This document shows, one piece after another, positions 1-11,350 of a stretch of DNA of 64,000 bases. Source of the DNA: Balanoglossus misakiensis. Taxonomy: Eukaryota > Hemichordata. The notes under the pieces were generated by a model that worked only from the letters and a program-made list of their open reading frames with translations, had not been told where the DNA came from and made no database searches. Position 1 is the first letter of the stretch; the number at the start of each line of letters is the position of its first letter. Made by a program: the position numbers and the translations under genes. The DNA is taken from the NCBI GenBank assembly GCA_040954595.2, contig CM082576.2:9486001-9550000 (forward strand), read 5' to 3'.

Positions 1-693
1 CGTTATGGTAATAGGAGAACTTGGCACCCCTGGTGGATTTTTTGAAACCCAACACCTGGCCTTGCAATTTTTACTTGACATGACAAGGGCCTGTGGTTTC
101 GTTTCTGATTACAGCGACATGTCAAGTCATAAATGCTTCTTTTAGGCGTTACCAAAAAGACATAGCTTAATAAGGAAGACGAGATTTTAGTGCGGTGCTT
201 GGTTCTCTCGTATTCCACGTTATGAGCACGTGTATGATGTACACGCCCACCCGGCCGGCGAGGAGGGAGGGAGGGAGAGAGCTACCTCCCTGATCCCACA
301 AAGACCACGCAACGCTTGCATATGGGTGATGTTCCTACTTCATACGAGCTGACTGCTCAACAGTATCATAATGGTGCCGGTACAACAAAATCGACTGACA
401 CCTCCGGTTTGCCCGAGAGATTACATGCATGGTGATGGATGGGGAGTGTGATACTGTGATGGACAAGGCCAGCAAAAGTCGCTGCCAACACTGATTGTTG
501 GTGAGAAACCTGTAATATGCCACAGCTTGAGGTGTATCCCTACCCAAGTCAAAGGGATAATTAGACCAAATTGTATTGTTATCTTATTATTAATGATGTC
601 CGACCACCGTCGTTCAGCAGACGGCCCCGACGGCCACGTCATGAGGTATGATGTTGTTGTAGGAAAGACCGAAACCGGAAGTAGGCTACTCAC
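1..693 (-). other. Probable SCYL1-like intron 1 (partial)
   Basis: This stretch lies downstream, on the minus strand, of the SCYL1-like first exon, whose GT donor is at 688-693. I see no second SCYL1 exon here, so it is read as part of intron 1 continuing past the left edge. It contains a GA/GG-rich patch near 260-282. The frame of exon 1 stays open through the donor for about 90 more codons, but the translation shows no kinase-fold similarity. Confidence 0.45.
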
Positions 694-813
694 CTTCCGT
701 TTACCTTCGTGTAGCGCCCATATTGACTTGTCTTCTAGCTCTGACAAACTGCACTTTGCGCCTATTTCAAATGCGAGGTCTTTAGTTGGATCTCGGGAGA
801 AAAACGACCACAT
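694..813 (-). CDS. SCYL1: SCYL1-like pseudokinase, first coding exon (partial gene)
   Basis: The exon encodes 40 residues beginning MWSFFSRDPTKD and ending WALHEGKRK, followed directly by a consensus GTGAGT donor in phase 0. SCYL1 proteins begin with MW-FF-RDP-(K/R)D, an acidic stretch, then WALH-G-(R/K)K, and the match covers the whole exon in order. Family knowledge: SCYL1 is a catalytically inactive kinase-like protein with HEAT repeats that acts in COPI retrograde Golgi-ER traffic. The rest of the gene lies beyond the left edge. The start was chosen because MW is the conserved terminus, although the frame stays open about 18 codons further upstream. A chance match cannot be fully excluded with one exon, but length, start and splice site all agree. 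Confidence 0.7.
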
Positions 814-1867
814 TGTCGCTTGAAAACGTGAAAAATTGTCCGATCCCCGTACTCTCTGCTCGCTCAAAAAGTTTTTTATTTGTTTGTTGTTTCTTGACTC
901 CAGCCAACTTCTAAAGAGGGCGCTAGACTACTAGGTACAAGTACAAAGTATCAAAGGAATACTACACGGAAATAGGTAGCTAACTGATATTGGGAGCTAT
1001 CCAAAATAACCAAAATGTGGACATTTTGTGTCGGGCTAAACTTGACTGTGGTTTGATCCTAATATTTTAGTTTAGTACGCACGATCTGACCCAATCCGGG
1101 AGAAAAGGTGACGTTTGACCCCTCCCCAGTCTTCTTCAACATGGAACACAGATCACAACACAAAAAGTAATCATTTATAGAAAACATAGACATATTTAAT
1201 GATATAACATTTAAATTGTACTGAAATATAATAGAGCCAAGATATACAAACGATTTACAAAATCAAAGTTTGGGACGGCTTTTCGCTATAATAGAAATCT
1301 TATGTGAAAGAAGGAATAACATAATTACACACTTTTGTAAGTATGGCACTGTGGATAATTGCACTTCCCATACATGTAATAATTCATCAACAAGTCGATA
1401 TCGTTTGAGTCAAACAAAGAAAGTTTCTTGACATTTTGGAAAACAAAGTATATGTGAGATAACGGTTGAACTGCATCTTTACTATGAAGATAATTTGTAA
1501 ATATAAACGCTGACAGATAAGAACATGACACCAGCTGTAACTTTTAGATACATTTTCGACACGTTCATTCTGTGTATAAACTACTAGTACGTTTTTATAG
1601 TATAGTATTTAATGTACTTCACGAGAACCTGGTGTCTGCTACGTGAAGAGGATGTTGCGTTCTCTCCCCCAATTAACACAGAGTCGTTGTGCGCTTTTGA
1701 CACACGAGCCATACGCGGCTGTTATCTGAAGGGATGTGCGTTACTTGGATCGGTGCCAAGAATTGTATCTGAATATAAATAAATCTAAAAAATACCTATA
1801 GAACTATCAGCATGTGATAACATATTTTCATGTCAAAAGCAGACCACCTTGAACTTGATACACATGG
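814..1867. other. Intergenic: SCYL1 promoter side and Dispatched-like 3' flank
   Basis: About 1 kb separates the SCYL1-like start codon from the stop codon of the next minus-strand gene. It should hold the SCYL1 promoter and 5'UTR near 814-1000 and the 3'UTR of the Dispatched-like gene just below 1868. The sequence is AT-rich (about 1150-1620) with no coding signal that I recognise. Confidence 0.5.
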
Positions 1868-4800
1868 TCATATATGACCATTTATTGGACTGGCTGCGTC
1901 ATTGTGAGCAGGTATGGGACCTGGTCCATGGAAACCCCTGCCCTCACATTTACTGCACTCGACATCAGTTTTCTTTCTGCCGATCAGCCAGTTGTAGACG
2001 ACAACCAGAGACCCAGTCTGCCCCTGTGGTCCCATGATGCCCAGCATGGTCGTAAACAACCCCAGGGAAAAGATAAGCGAGAAGCCGATGGTGCAAAACA
2101 TGAAAATACCGAACTGCATAAAAAACAGAATTTCAGCGAACAGCATAAACATGGACGCGCCCAGAGTGGTGGCCGCCCCGGACACCACAGACACGCCCAC
2201 GTGTTCCAACATGTCGCGTAGTCTCCCGAGGCGGTCCTCTTTCTGTGACATGTGATAGCCTTCAGCCAGGTGTACCACGTAGTCTACTGCCAGACCCACG
2301 ATCAGCGACAGATTCAACGACTCCAGTAGCTGTAAAGACAGAAGATAAAGTGAAAGTCACCACATGGGACAGAATATAGTAGATGGTTCTGGTAGGTAGG
2401 GCCTATCTAATATACGCTACGTCACCAGGTAGGGCGACAGTTTTCTGTGATCCGAAGAAAGTGAGTGTGGACGAACTTCTGCAATCCAACCTTCTCAAAT
2501 TCGATGAATTAATGCCGCCAAATTCGTAATTTAATATTTCGCGCGATACGCATATATTTGTATATAGCTTATGGTAACATATACATTGAAATATTTTGCA
2601 GAATATGAGTGACACTCTAGTTTTCCTACGTCTGTGTACAATGTATTTTACCATGCATCTTCTTCACAAACAGTCATGAAAGTGATACTAGTATGTAATC
2701 AATGGTAAATGCACGTTCACTTACTCCGAGTTTCCAACCTGCCATTGGAATCACGCCAATCACACAACCAGTCGTCAGTCCGATGGAAATGGTTGCCATG
2801 GCACCGATGATGATGTTCTGCGTTGCTATGACGAGCACGGGAAATGCGAGTACGATTCCGAGAATGATGCCCCTAATGGCAGAATCCGCTAGCGACTGCA
2901 ATTAGAAATTGTATATACATGTACCATGCCTTAAATTGGTTGCATAGAACAGAACTTTGCCTTAAGTTTATTGGGTTTGCTTTGGATAGTAAGGCGGGGC
3001 TGTCTCTTCAACGAGTTTCCATCACATCCTGAGGACAAAGCGGTGAAACGTATGAACAAAGATGGTACAAAGTGGAACTTACAAACAGGACGATCGATAA
3101 TTTGCGGACGCCCACTTTTGGATTTTAGAGGGAAACAGTTTTACATCTTATCACATGAAACAAGCTAAACCCTGGTAGCATCAAAAATCATCATCCAAGA
3201 CTGACCTTTTGAACTTTGATCCAGTGCCACAGGTTAAATCCTTCGCAGGTACATTGAAATCCGTTCGCCACAGAGGGAGGCATTGTCTGCATCTGTAAAG
3301 ACGAGATAGAGAGTATGTGATATAGGTTAACATTGGCGGACACCCCAAAACAGAAAAAATATCGATATATTCACCAACATATAAGTTATCGCGGTATTTA
3401 CGCCAATTTTTGTTTTCAGTTTTCTAATCATGTCAATCAAATCTACCATGACGCATATGGAACAAAATAAGTAAATATAGTGATGGAAATCGGTGTTCAT
3501 GTCGTTACTGGAGACTGATGAATATAGATGTGCTAGTACGATTCGATAAATTCAATATGGCCATGATACTTAATATCTACGAAAATTTATCTCCGGTTCC
3601 TCCATTATCTACTCACGTACCTACAACATTGTAAGGCTTCGCCAGAAGCCAAAATATCCATTTCTGTAATCCATACAACGTGCTGTCTGTAACATTTCGC
3701 GTTTAATGCACTCTATTGCATAATGGAAATCATAATTGAAATTTGATATGTCTTCGCTCTGAAACTGAGCTAATATAACCATGAGCAACCTATACATTTT
3801 AATGATTGAATTCTTAAACCTAGTACCAGATTTCTTATTTTGATTCATTTCTGAATAATTTTCAAATGATGTAAGTGAGACTTTGTGCAATCAACTTGAT
3901 TGATTTTGATTTTATTACATGCAGCTATGGACACCAGATTTCCACTGAAATCAGCTGAATGTAACGAGTTAACAATAACGACGAGGAAATTTTAGCACGT
4001 CTCATTGCTGAACGAAGGTTTTTTTTTAACGTTAATGGGTATAGAGTAATGAAAGAACAGGAATGAATGAAAGCCAAACTTTCAGGAGACAAAAACTCAT
4101 CACGCAGTTTTTTTATTTTTTACGCTGGAGGAGGAAATGCCGCACATTTCATTGAGCAGAGCAACTTGTCAAATTTTAATCATCTTCGCCCGCAAATGTC
4201 GCTTTGCTCGACGATGAATTGTAATGACGTCATATGGACTAGAATCGCACTACCTACCTCCGCGCCGACGAAGTCTTCCCAAGCATTGATGATTGTTATA
4301 CCGGTCTCGTAGCCGATAGTTCCGTACAGCAGGGACGTCTTCACAAGAATGGCGGCGTACTTCAGGCGAGTCCCATAGACATCTGCGAGGAAATGACACA
4401 TTGAAATACATGTACTACAGGGTTGTATAATCGGTCATCGATCTCGGCGCCTCGTAGTGAATGTAGTGGTAAACCCAAACGTTTTCGAAGATACGCTTTC
4501 GCTGTGTCATAAAAATACGCGTGGCAATTCATTTGGGTATTATTTAGAGTGTACACGATGTATTTGGTGGACCATTTGATTTGAGCACAAGTACCTTGTA
4601 TGTGAAATTAAAACAAACACATTCAACAGGTGTAATGAACGAGTTGTCCTGGTGTAATGTCAGTGTTTGGGGTAAAACAAGTTTTCAAATGCAAAAAGAC
4701 ATGAAGCAATGTGTCCGTTGGTCTCGTCACGGTCACCTCCAAACGGCAATGACGCATGCGGACACGTACCTGTATTGTCGACGGTGGGCAGCGTGTCTCT

Positions 4801-7800
4801 GCTGTCCATCTCCTCCCCAATGAGCCAGTCGTAGTCTTCGTTGTCATCGTTGGCCCTTCCGCTGTATCCCCTCGTTAGCCAGTATCCAAGGCCAGTCTCG
4901 AAGTAGCGATAGAAAGTGTCGTGCAACCCGGACGCGTCGAATGTGTCCGGATTTGCGTCCATCAAACTTCGCATTTTGATCTCGCTTACGGGCATGCTGA
5001 CATCCGTGCCGTTTGGCAAACCTGTCGCGTTTAAGTTCTGAAAGTGAACAATCATGTCAAACTTGATTTATATAAACGAGGGCAGTTTCTTCTAATACGC
5101 ATTATGGGTGCACAGTGAACGAAAGAGGCAACGAACTTATCCATCTATTCACATAGACGAGACATCTTGAAGTTAGACACTAAGCTTGCATAAAATCAAT
5201 TTGAAAACATAGCTCACCTCGTAATATTCATACATACTACTAATGAAACAGTCGATTTCTAACTCCCCTGTCACCATGTCGCGTCGAACGCGCAGATTTT
5301 CGTTTTCTTCGTCACTGATATTTCGTAGTCTCTGGCAAAATTCCTGAAAGTTTCAATAAAAGAAACATAAAATTGGAAAGTAAGATCGAATAACCACTGG
5401 AGAATCTGTTATGACGCATGATCATGCGCGCTGTGGACGACAGTGTCGCTTTGCGCGGCGAGTCAAAATCACGCACCTGTAGCGCCTTCTGACTGGGCAG
5501 AGGGTTGAGGTCAAAGCTGTTATCCCAAACCGTGTCCCCAGAACATTCGTAGTCCGTGTGGTGGCAACGGCTGATATCTTGATTCTGTAATCCCCAGATG
5601 ATGAACACGTCGGTGGTTTCGTCCGATGCGCTGGGCACAAATGCCGATCTTTCCTTGTCGTTAAAAACCACGAAGTTATTGCCCTTTTTGAAAACTTGAA
5701 CCTTAAAAGTGGGGTAGAGTGGAGAAGAAAAAAATAACCACATTCAGTTTGTTTTTGAACAACTTATAATATAAAAGCGGATACTATCTTCGAGTTCAAC
5801 ACTGAATTTAGACCAACTGACATTTCACCTATTTATCGACCAATTCCCCACGGGCTAATTAAGATGGCCCCGGTGACGAAGATCACTGAAATAATAACAA
5901 TACGTGAGGTCTTATACATACCCCTTCTTCCTGCGGTCCAAGACGAGTGGCGAAGTAGGTGAAGACAGCCACTATGACAGCGAACAGCAGAAGAATCAAC
6001 CACCTGTAAATTTTATGTGTGACGAATCGAAAGTATGGCCCCATGAAAAATCGGACTATCGCTCCTTTCTTTTTCAGTGGCCTGTCGAGTTCTTCTGTGC
6101 TGTCGGACGGCGGTTTCAAGCACGGGCGACAACAGCACCACACGCAATCCCGCCAGAAATTGTGGTGGGTGATGACCACGGTCGGCAGGAACACGATGAT
6201 GTCGACGTAGTTGACCATGACGAGGATGCCGGAGAAGATGCCGAACGTGTTCACGCCGAGGAGCGGCGAAAATCCGTTGACGACGAAAGCGATCGAGGTG
6301 GTCAGGGACGTCACAAGCATGGTCATGGAGGCTCGCATGTAGGTGTCAGAGAGCCGGTACTCCAGTCCCGGGTAGTCCTCGAAAGCCGTGGCCCTCCACG
6401 TGTCCATGAAGACGAACACGTCATCGGCGCCGATGCCGAGGATGATGAAGATGGAGAGGATGTGAAAGATGCCGAAGAAGCGAAAGTCCAGCGCGTACCT
6501 GTAGAACAGGTTGGCGCCGCAGAAGGACGCCATGATCGCAAACACGGAGAACCCCGATATCCACAGCGAGCGGGTCTGGATCCAGAGGAACGCGAATATG
6601 AACACGAAGCTGCCGATGACCAGGATCAGGTCGTAGCGGACCTGGTCGTTCACTGCCTGCTCCCAGAATGCCTCGGCGTTGTAGCAGATGGCGAGCCCCC
6701 TGTATCCGTCTTTGAAAAGTCTCTTCAAACGGGCGTGGAAAGTCGACGTCAGGAATTCAGCGTCGACGTTCCCGCCGAACGGAATGATGGAGCGGGTGAT
6801 GGACGACCTGGCAATGTTGGCGGCGGCGTCAATCGCGATATCTTTGCCGAGGTGAAAGTGCAGGGCGTTCAACAGGAGCGGCGACGTGTTTGCCGCGTCC
6901 AGCACCGCGGCGACGTTGTCGAAGTTTGGATCGTTGAACACGGCATCGACTGCAGCGTAGGTGCCGTCGAAGAATCGGATGATTGAAGTTGGTTTGACGC
7001 AGTCGCCGCTTTCATCCAGCTGGCAGTGGTCTTCGTAGCCGGGCTTGCTGACGAACTCGTCCTCCAGGTCCCTGATGGCCTGCAAGTTCGTCTTGCTCAA
7101 AACGTTGCCCCCGGGTTCTTCGTACATGATGACGATTGGTTGAGACAGCTCGCTCCGTGCACCGCCGGTGCTGGTCGGGCTGTCAACGCTGTGCGTGTAC
7201 CTTGTGAAATTCGCGTCTCGGGCCTGCCACGCCAAACCTCGCAGCCACTGATCGTCGTCCAGCAGTTGCAAAGGTAGCTCGGTGAACACTGTGGGAAAGA
7301 CGCTCTGTCCTGACACCACCAACACCATGGTTAACATCAGTAGGGACAAGTTACAACACAGGGTGATTGCTGAAAATGAAAATATCATTCATTCCATTAT
7401 TCACACTTCAAGGTACATTGTCACCAATGCAGATTAATAACGCAATTATCGCGGAGAGTACAACTAATCACATATTTTCACTTATATAAGCTATGCAACA
7501 ATAATTTACATGGCCATTGCTCGCGTTGAACCTTCTCTCTGAATGTAGCGCTTATAATATGACACACATACAAATGGGGGTGGGGGGGCGTAATTTGGGG
7601 TGAGCAGTGAGGGTCGGCCGCCAATAAGGCTGCATTCACAAACACCTCTGGAGGGGGGGGCAGGAGAATTGAGGGGGGGGATTTGAAAAAATTGAGGGTA
7701 TGTAAGGGGGGGGATTTGAAATAATTTAGGGACTGAAAGGGGGGGGGACTTGAAAACTTTGACGACTAAATATTTATTTTGAGTCCACAAAAATGCAGTT

Positions 7801-9194
7801 TCGCGCCCTTTATTTTACAAAATTTTACATTCATCAACACCATTCAATCACTGACTGGTTTATCTAGTGTCCCAGGTCAGGGGACTTGCCCCACCCCATG
7901 ATAACTTTGAGCGGTGACGGTTAAATTTGTCATCCCCAACATACCGGTAGTTGAGTTAATTTGCTTTTGCCGGGTTCATTAAAATGCAGCTTTGAGCTCT
8001 GTTTTTTATAAAATTTTCTTACGTGGGAGGGGGACACCCCCTCCCAAACCCACCCCCATCAATTCTCGGTTTACAATGTCTCCCAACACAAATGCAAAAT
8101 ACTTAAAAAATTACAAACAATGTTCAGTTTTAATACCCACTGATGAGGGGGAAACATCAGTTTCAAATTCTTTTCATTGGAGCGCTGTTTTTCTTTTTTT
8201 ACAGGATAGATAGGTGATGTGTTTTGCTCTATGAAAGAAAATAGGGGGGGGATTTCAAAATTTTGGCAGCTCGGAAGGGGGGGATTTGAAAATATTTCGG
8301 GTTGTCGAGGGGGGGCATGTGAAAATTAACGGTAAAAAAAATTGAATTCTCCCGCCCCCCCCTCCAGAGGTGTTTGTGAATGCAGCCTAACTATCATTTC
8401 CGTATCCGAAACAAGTGTGTAAAAGCCAGCGTTTAACATAAAGTGGAAGAAGACAAGCTAGACTGTTGCTTACGCACTTAGTTTCAATATGGCTGCGTTT
8501 TGATAGAAAGAGAACCATTTTGCAAATGGGTGCTATTTTGCCTCTTGGCAAAATCTCAGTAATGTATATTGGTGATGGAAATTTATTCTGAATAAAATGA
8601 GCAGACAAAGCAACCGAATCTGATATCTATTGGTATCTGGGTTCACGAGTGTTCCAACTCACCTTCACTCTCGGTTATAAAGGGCATTCTGGCGTATGTA
8701 CTCGTGACAAGATAGGTTGGTTATGTAACTGCATTAACAAAGGATATTTTTACCAGCGATCGAAGCTGTTTTCAACAAACGGTAACATTTCTCAAACGAG
8801 AACCTTCATTGATTCATCGATGCCGTTCTCTCACAATCATCATAGACAAATAAATACGTGTAAATCGTTAAAAAAACAATAACTCACCAAATGCTGTTTT
8901 CGGCCTATTGACGATAAACCTACACCACGCCAACGGCTTCTTGTGCTTCTTCGGCGGTTCTCTCTCCCCGTCATCATTTCCGGAAGTACTCTCTGAGACG
9001 ACGGCGACTGGTGAACTCAACGAAGGAGGGATTTTCACCGGCGACGACTCGGTTCTCGACGCCCAGCGTGCGCCGTTGTCGTCGCCGGTGTTGCCATGGC
9101 TGCCATCATCGTGACTCGCCAGATGCCGCGGCGTCTCGTCGTCTCCAGCTCCTTGCGCCCGGTGCACGCTCTGAGTCGGCGACACGGATGTCAT
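1868..9194 (-). CDS. Dispatched-like RND/sterol-sensing-domain membrane protein
   Basis: Nine coding exons, in transcription order: 9194-8888, 7369-5922, 5701-5477, 5343-5218, 5037-4770, 4382-4258, 3292-3206, 2895-2725, 2329-1868. All are bounded by AG/GT and the phases sum to 1073 codons (1072 aa). Exon 1 is a polar cytoplasmic N-tail. Exon 2 holds TM1, a large ectodomain and the TM2-6 sterol-sensing block with GIGADD at 6421-6438, ending in TM7. Exons 3-7 are the second ectodomain, and exons 8-9 are TM8-12 with GLAVD at 2282-2296. Known: Dispatched/Patched RND proteins use GxxxDD in TM4 and GxxxD in TM10 for cation coupling, and Dispatched exports lipid-modified Hedgehog. Inferred: a plasma-membrane transporter. 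GADD rather than GVDD favours Dispatched over Patched, but a PTCHD3-type assignment is possible and the substrate is unknown. Confidence 0.85.
7628..8387. mobile_element. Non-autonomous MITE-like DNA element with 43-bp inverted termini
   Basis: The ends at 7628-7670 and 8345-8387 are inverted copies, 42 of 43 bases identical, beginning GGCTGCATTCACAAAC. The element is flanked by TAA at 7625-7627 and 8388-8390, a likely 3-bp target-site duplication. Inside each end are direct repeats of about 28 bp built of a run of 7-9 G followed by a TTGAAAA-like block. A diverged repeat of about 40 bp occurs at about 7788 and 7981. There is no transposase. TWA-type 3-bp duplications are typical of PIF/Harbinger, so that superfamily is a reasonable but unproven guess. 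It sits in intron 1 of the Dispatched-like gene. Confidence 0.75.
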
Positions 9195-11350
9195 TGCTTT
9201 ATATTCCTCGTTAATTGCAAGTGAATTGAATCCCTCCGATTCTCAAACAACATCAAGAACGCGAGAATAATCTAAGACAATGTACTAATGTTCAAATATC
9301 CATCCTATATTATAGTACGTTATGTTCTTGACAAATTCACTGTATGCGAGGTACACGGACGATCCGTGGTTGATGTATTCTGGGCCCGTGTAACCATAGG
9401 CCTACATGTACATAAAATAGTCGACGTGACGTAGGTGATTGTCATAATGGGGCAACTAATGAATAATTCATCATTTTCTTGGAGACAGACAATGCAAAAT
9501 TGATTTGTCCCGAACAATTATTCTAATAGCTGCCTGAGAGGGCTCATTGTACAGAAGTAGAAAGTTTGTTGACCTTTCCAGGTTTACTCATGAATCCAGG
9601 TGAACAGAGACTGTCTGTTTAAAGACCCGTGTGCCGACCAACTGAATGTTTAGTACCCATCAGGTACTTTTAAGACTTAAATGTTGATACAAATATTTCT
9701 GTACACGTTAATTGCCGGGTGGACGATCGGTTCGTACAGCTCATCGCTACGATAACGCAATTAAATGTGCCTGAAAACGTGGACCGATCTATCACCGAGA
9801 ACTGTAGTCACCCGGGGGGGAGGGAGGGGGGGGCGTTTAACTTTAGCATGGCGGCCGGTCAAGTTTGAATTTACATGTACTTCCTTTTATCAATTTTCAT
9901 TGGTAATTTGATGGTATTTTAAAGAAAGGTGGGACGTCTAAGGCATCGGAAGTGTTTATTTGTCGCGCCAGATCGGACCACCTGTTGAAGAAAGGCAATG
10001 TCGATGCCTAAAAAGATTCATAGGCACCCTTGGAGCGGCCATTGTTATATGACATGTTGGAGCCGCGCACGCGTGCTGGGACTCTGATGCAGATCTGCAT
10101 CCGTAAAGCATAAGCATTGTATATTATTAGTATATAGTGCAATGGTATATTGTTTCCGTGTTCGTTGAATTCACTGACAAGTACAGGGGTTGGGTCTGTG
10201 GCTTATCCCGGATGCCCGGAGACTCAGCCTCTTATAATATTATATGCTAGATCTAAGCGGACAGATGTGATTATGTTATTTGGGTTCAGAAATGTAAAAA
10301 ATCGCGCGAGTTATGCCTACACATGACGATTTTTTTTTCCTGAATAAATGACCCCGATTCTGGTAAACATCAGCTGGACTGAACTTCTCCTTTAATACTC
10401 CTGGAAACCATTTAAAAGGTCGCTTCAACCCAGACTTCCATTTCAAGGTCGATGAACGACATCTTCTGTACTTTTTTTAAAATGGAGATATCTGTAACAG
10501 TTAAAACGGCGTAGATTGTACAATATTACATTTACAGTTGTTTGTACATGGAGGGAACGTGATGGAAGGTTAGCCATATAGCTACCTAAAAGGGTCTTGT
10601 AAACAAACGGAAAATTGTAAAACTATGTGCGCCATCTAAACTCTCGTCATTATCAACAATGACCTGTGCCATCTTATACCGTCGGTTCTATTGATGACCT
10701 GTTATCAGCGTCTGTGTATCTTTCGATGCTGTCACGGCATACAATAAGTTTGCCGGTTGCTCAAATACTGTGTGGCAGAAGAGATAACAATACTGGCCAC
10801 AAATCATATTTATATAAATAATAGGAAATTCGGGGATAAATTACCGTATTTCGGTTATTGCCTTGGTTGGATTAACCTTGGATTTTCAGAGAATTGTAAA
10901 AATTATTGTGATTAAAAGTGGATATAAAACCTTGGGTTGTCAGTAATCGTTCCTTTATTACTGTACGCTTGATGTTATAGCGTCATCGTGCTATGTCCCA
11001 ATTCTTCAAGCGTGATCTATGTTTGCATTATATTTTATTGAATGCAGGTTCACCCTGTCCTGCTCAAGTCCACCCAACGTCCGATCAACAAGCACTATTG
11101 TCTTATCAATGTGTGTCTGCTGATGATGATACAGATCATCCGTCAACATACGACGATGTCTCTGATTCGATGAAACTCTTCTGTTGGTGATAGCTGTATG
11201 AGTTGACATCAGCTCCCCTCTACCGGACCATCACGCAGTACTAGTTCGCCTTGGGACGCCCAGCACAAGGCCAATTCAGGACACCGGCGTCTCCGACGAG
11301 AACGATCCTACGCGTGACAGACGACCAACGGCTCGGTGACTTTCTTCGCC
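9195..11350. other. Intergenic, divergent promoters of Dispatched-like and first SLC5 gene
   Basis: About 2.2 kb between divergently transcribed genes. It should hold both promoters. A plausible splice acceptor at 11046 (AATGCAG, preceded by a T-rich tract) would make 11047-11469 the first coding exon of the symporter, with about 300 bases of 5'UTR. There is a G-rich patch near 9812-9836. I see no additional coding gene. Confidence 0.5.

Noticed and set aside
421-693. Continuation of the SCYL1-like frame past the donor (LLPVSVFPTTTSYL...)
   Set aside because: A few residues recall the next SCYL1 segment (PVSIF), but similarity ends at once, and a consensus GTGAGT donor sits at the exon end.
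5904-6986. Long plus-strand open frame of 360 codons opposite Dispatched-like exon 2
   Set aside because: It is the complement of a strongly supported coding exon, with Arg/Asp/Glu-rich low-information sequence and no family match.
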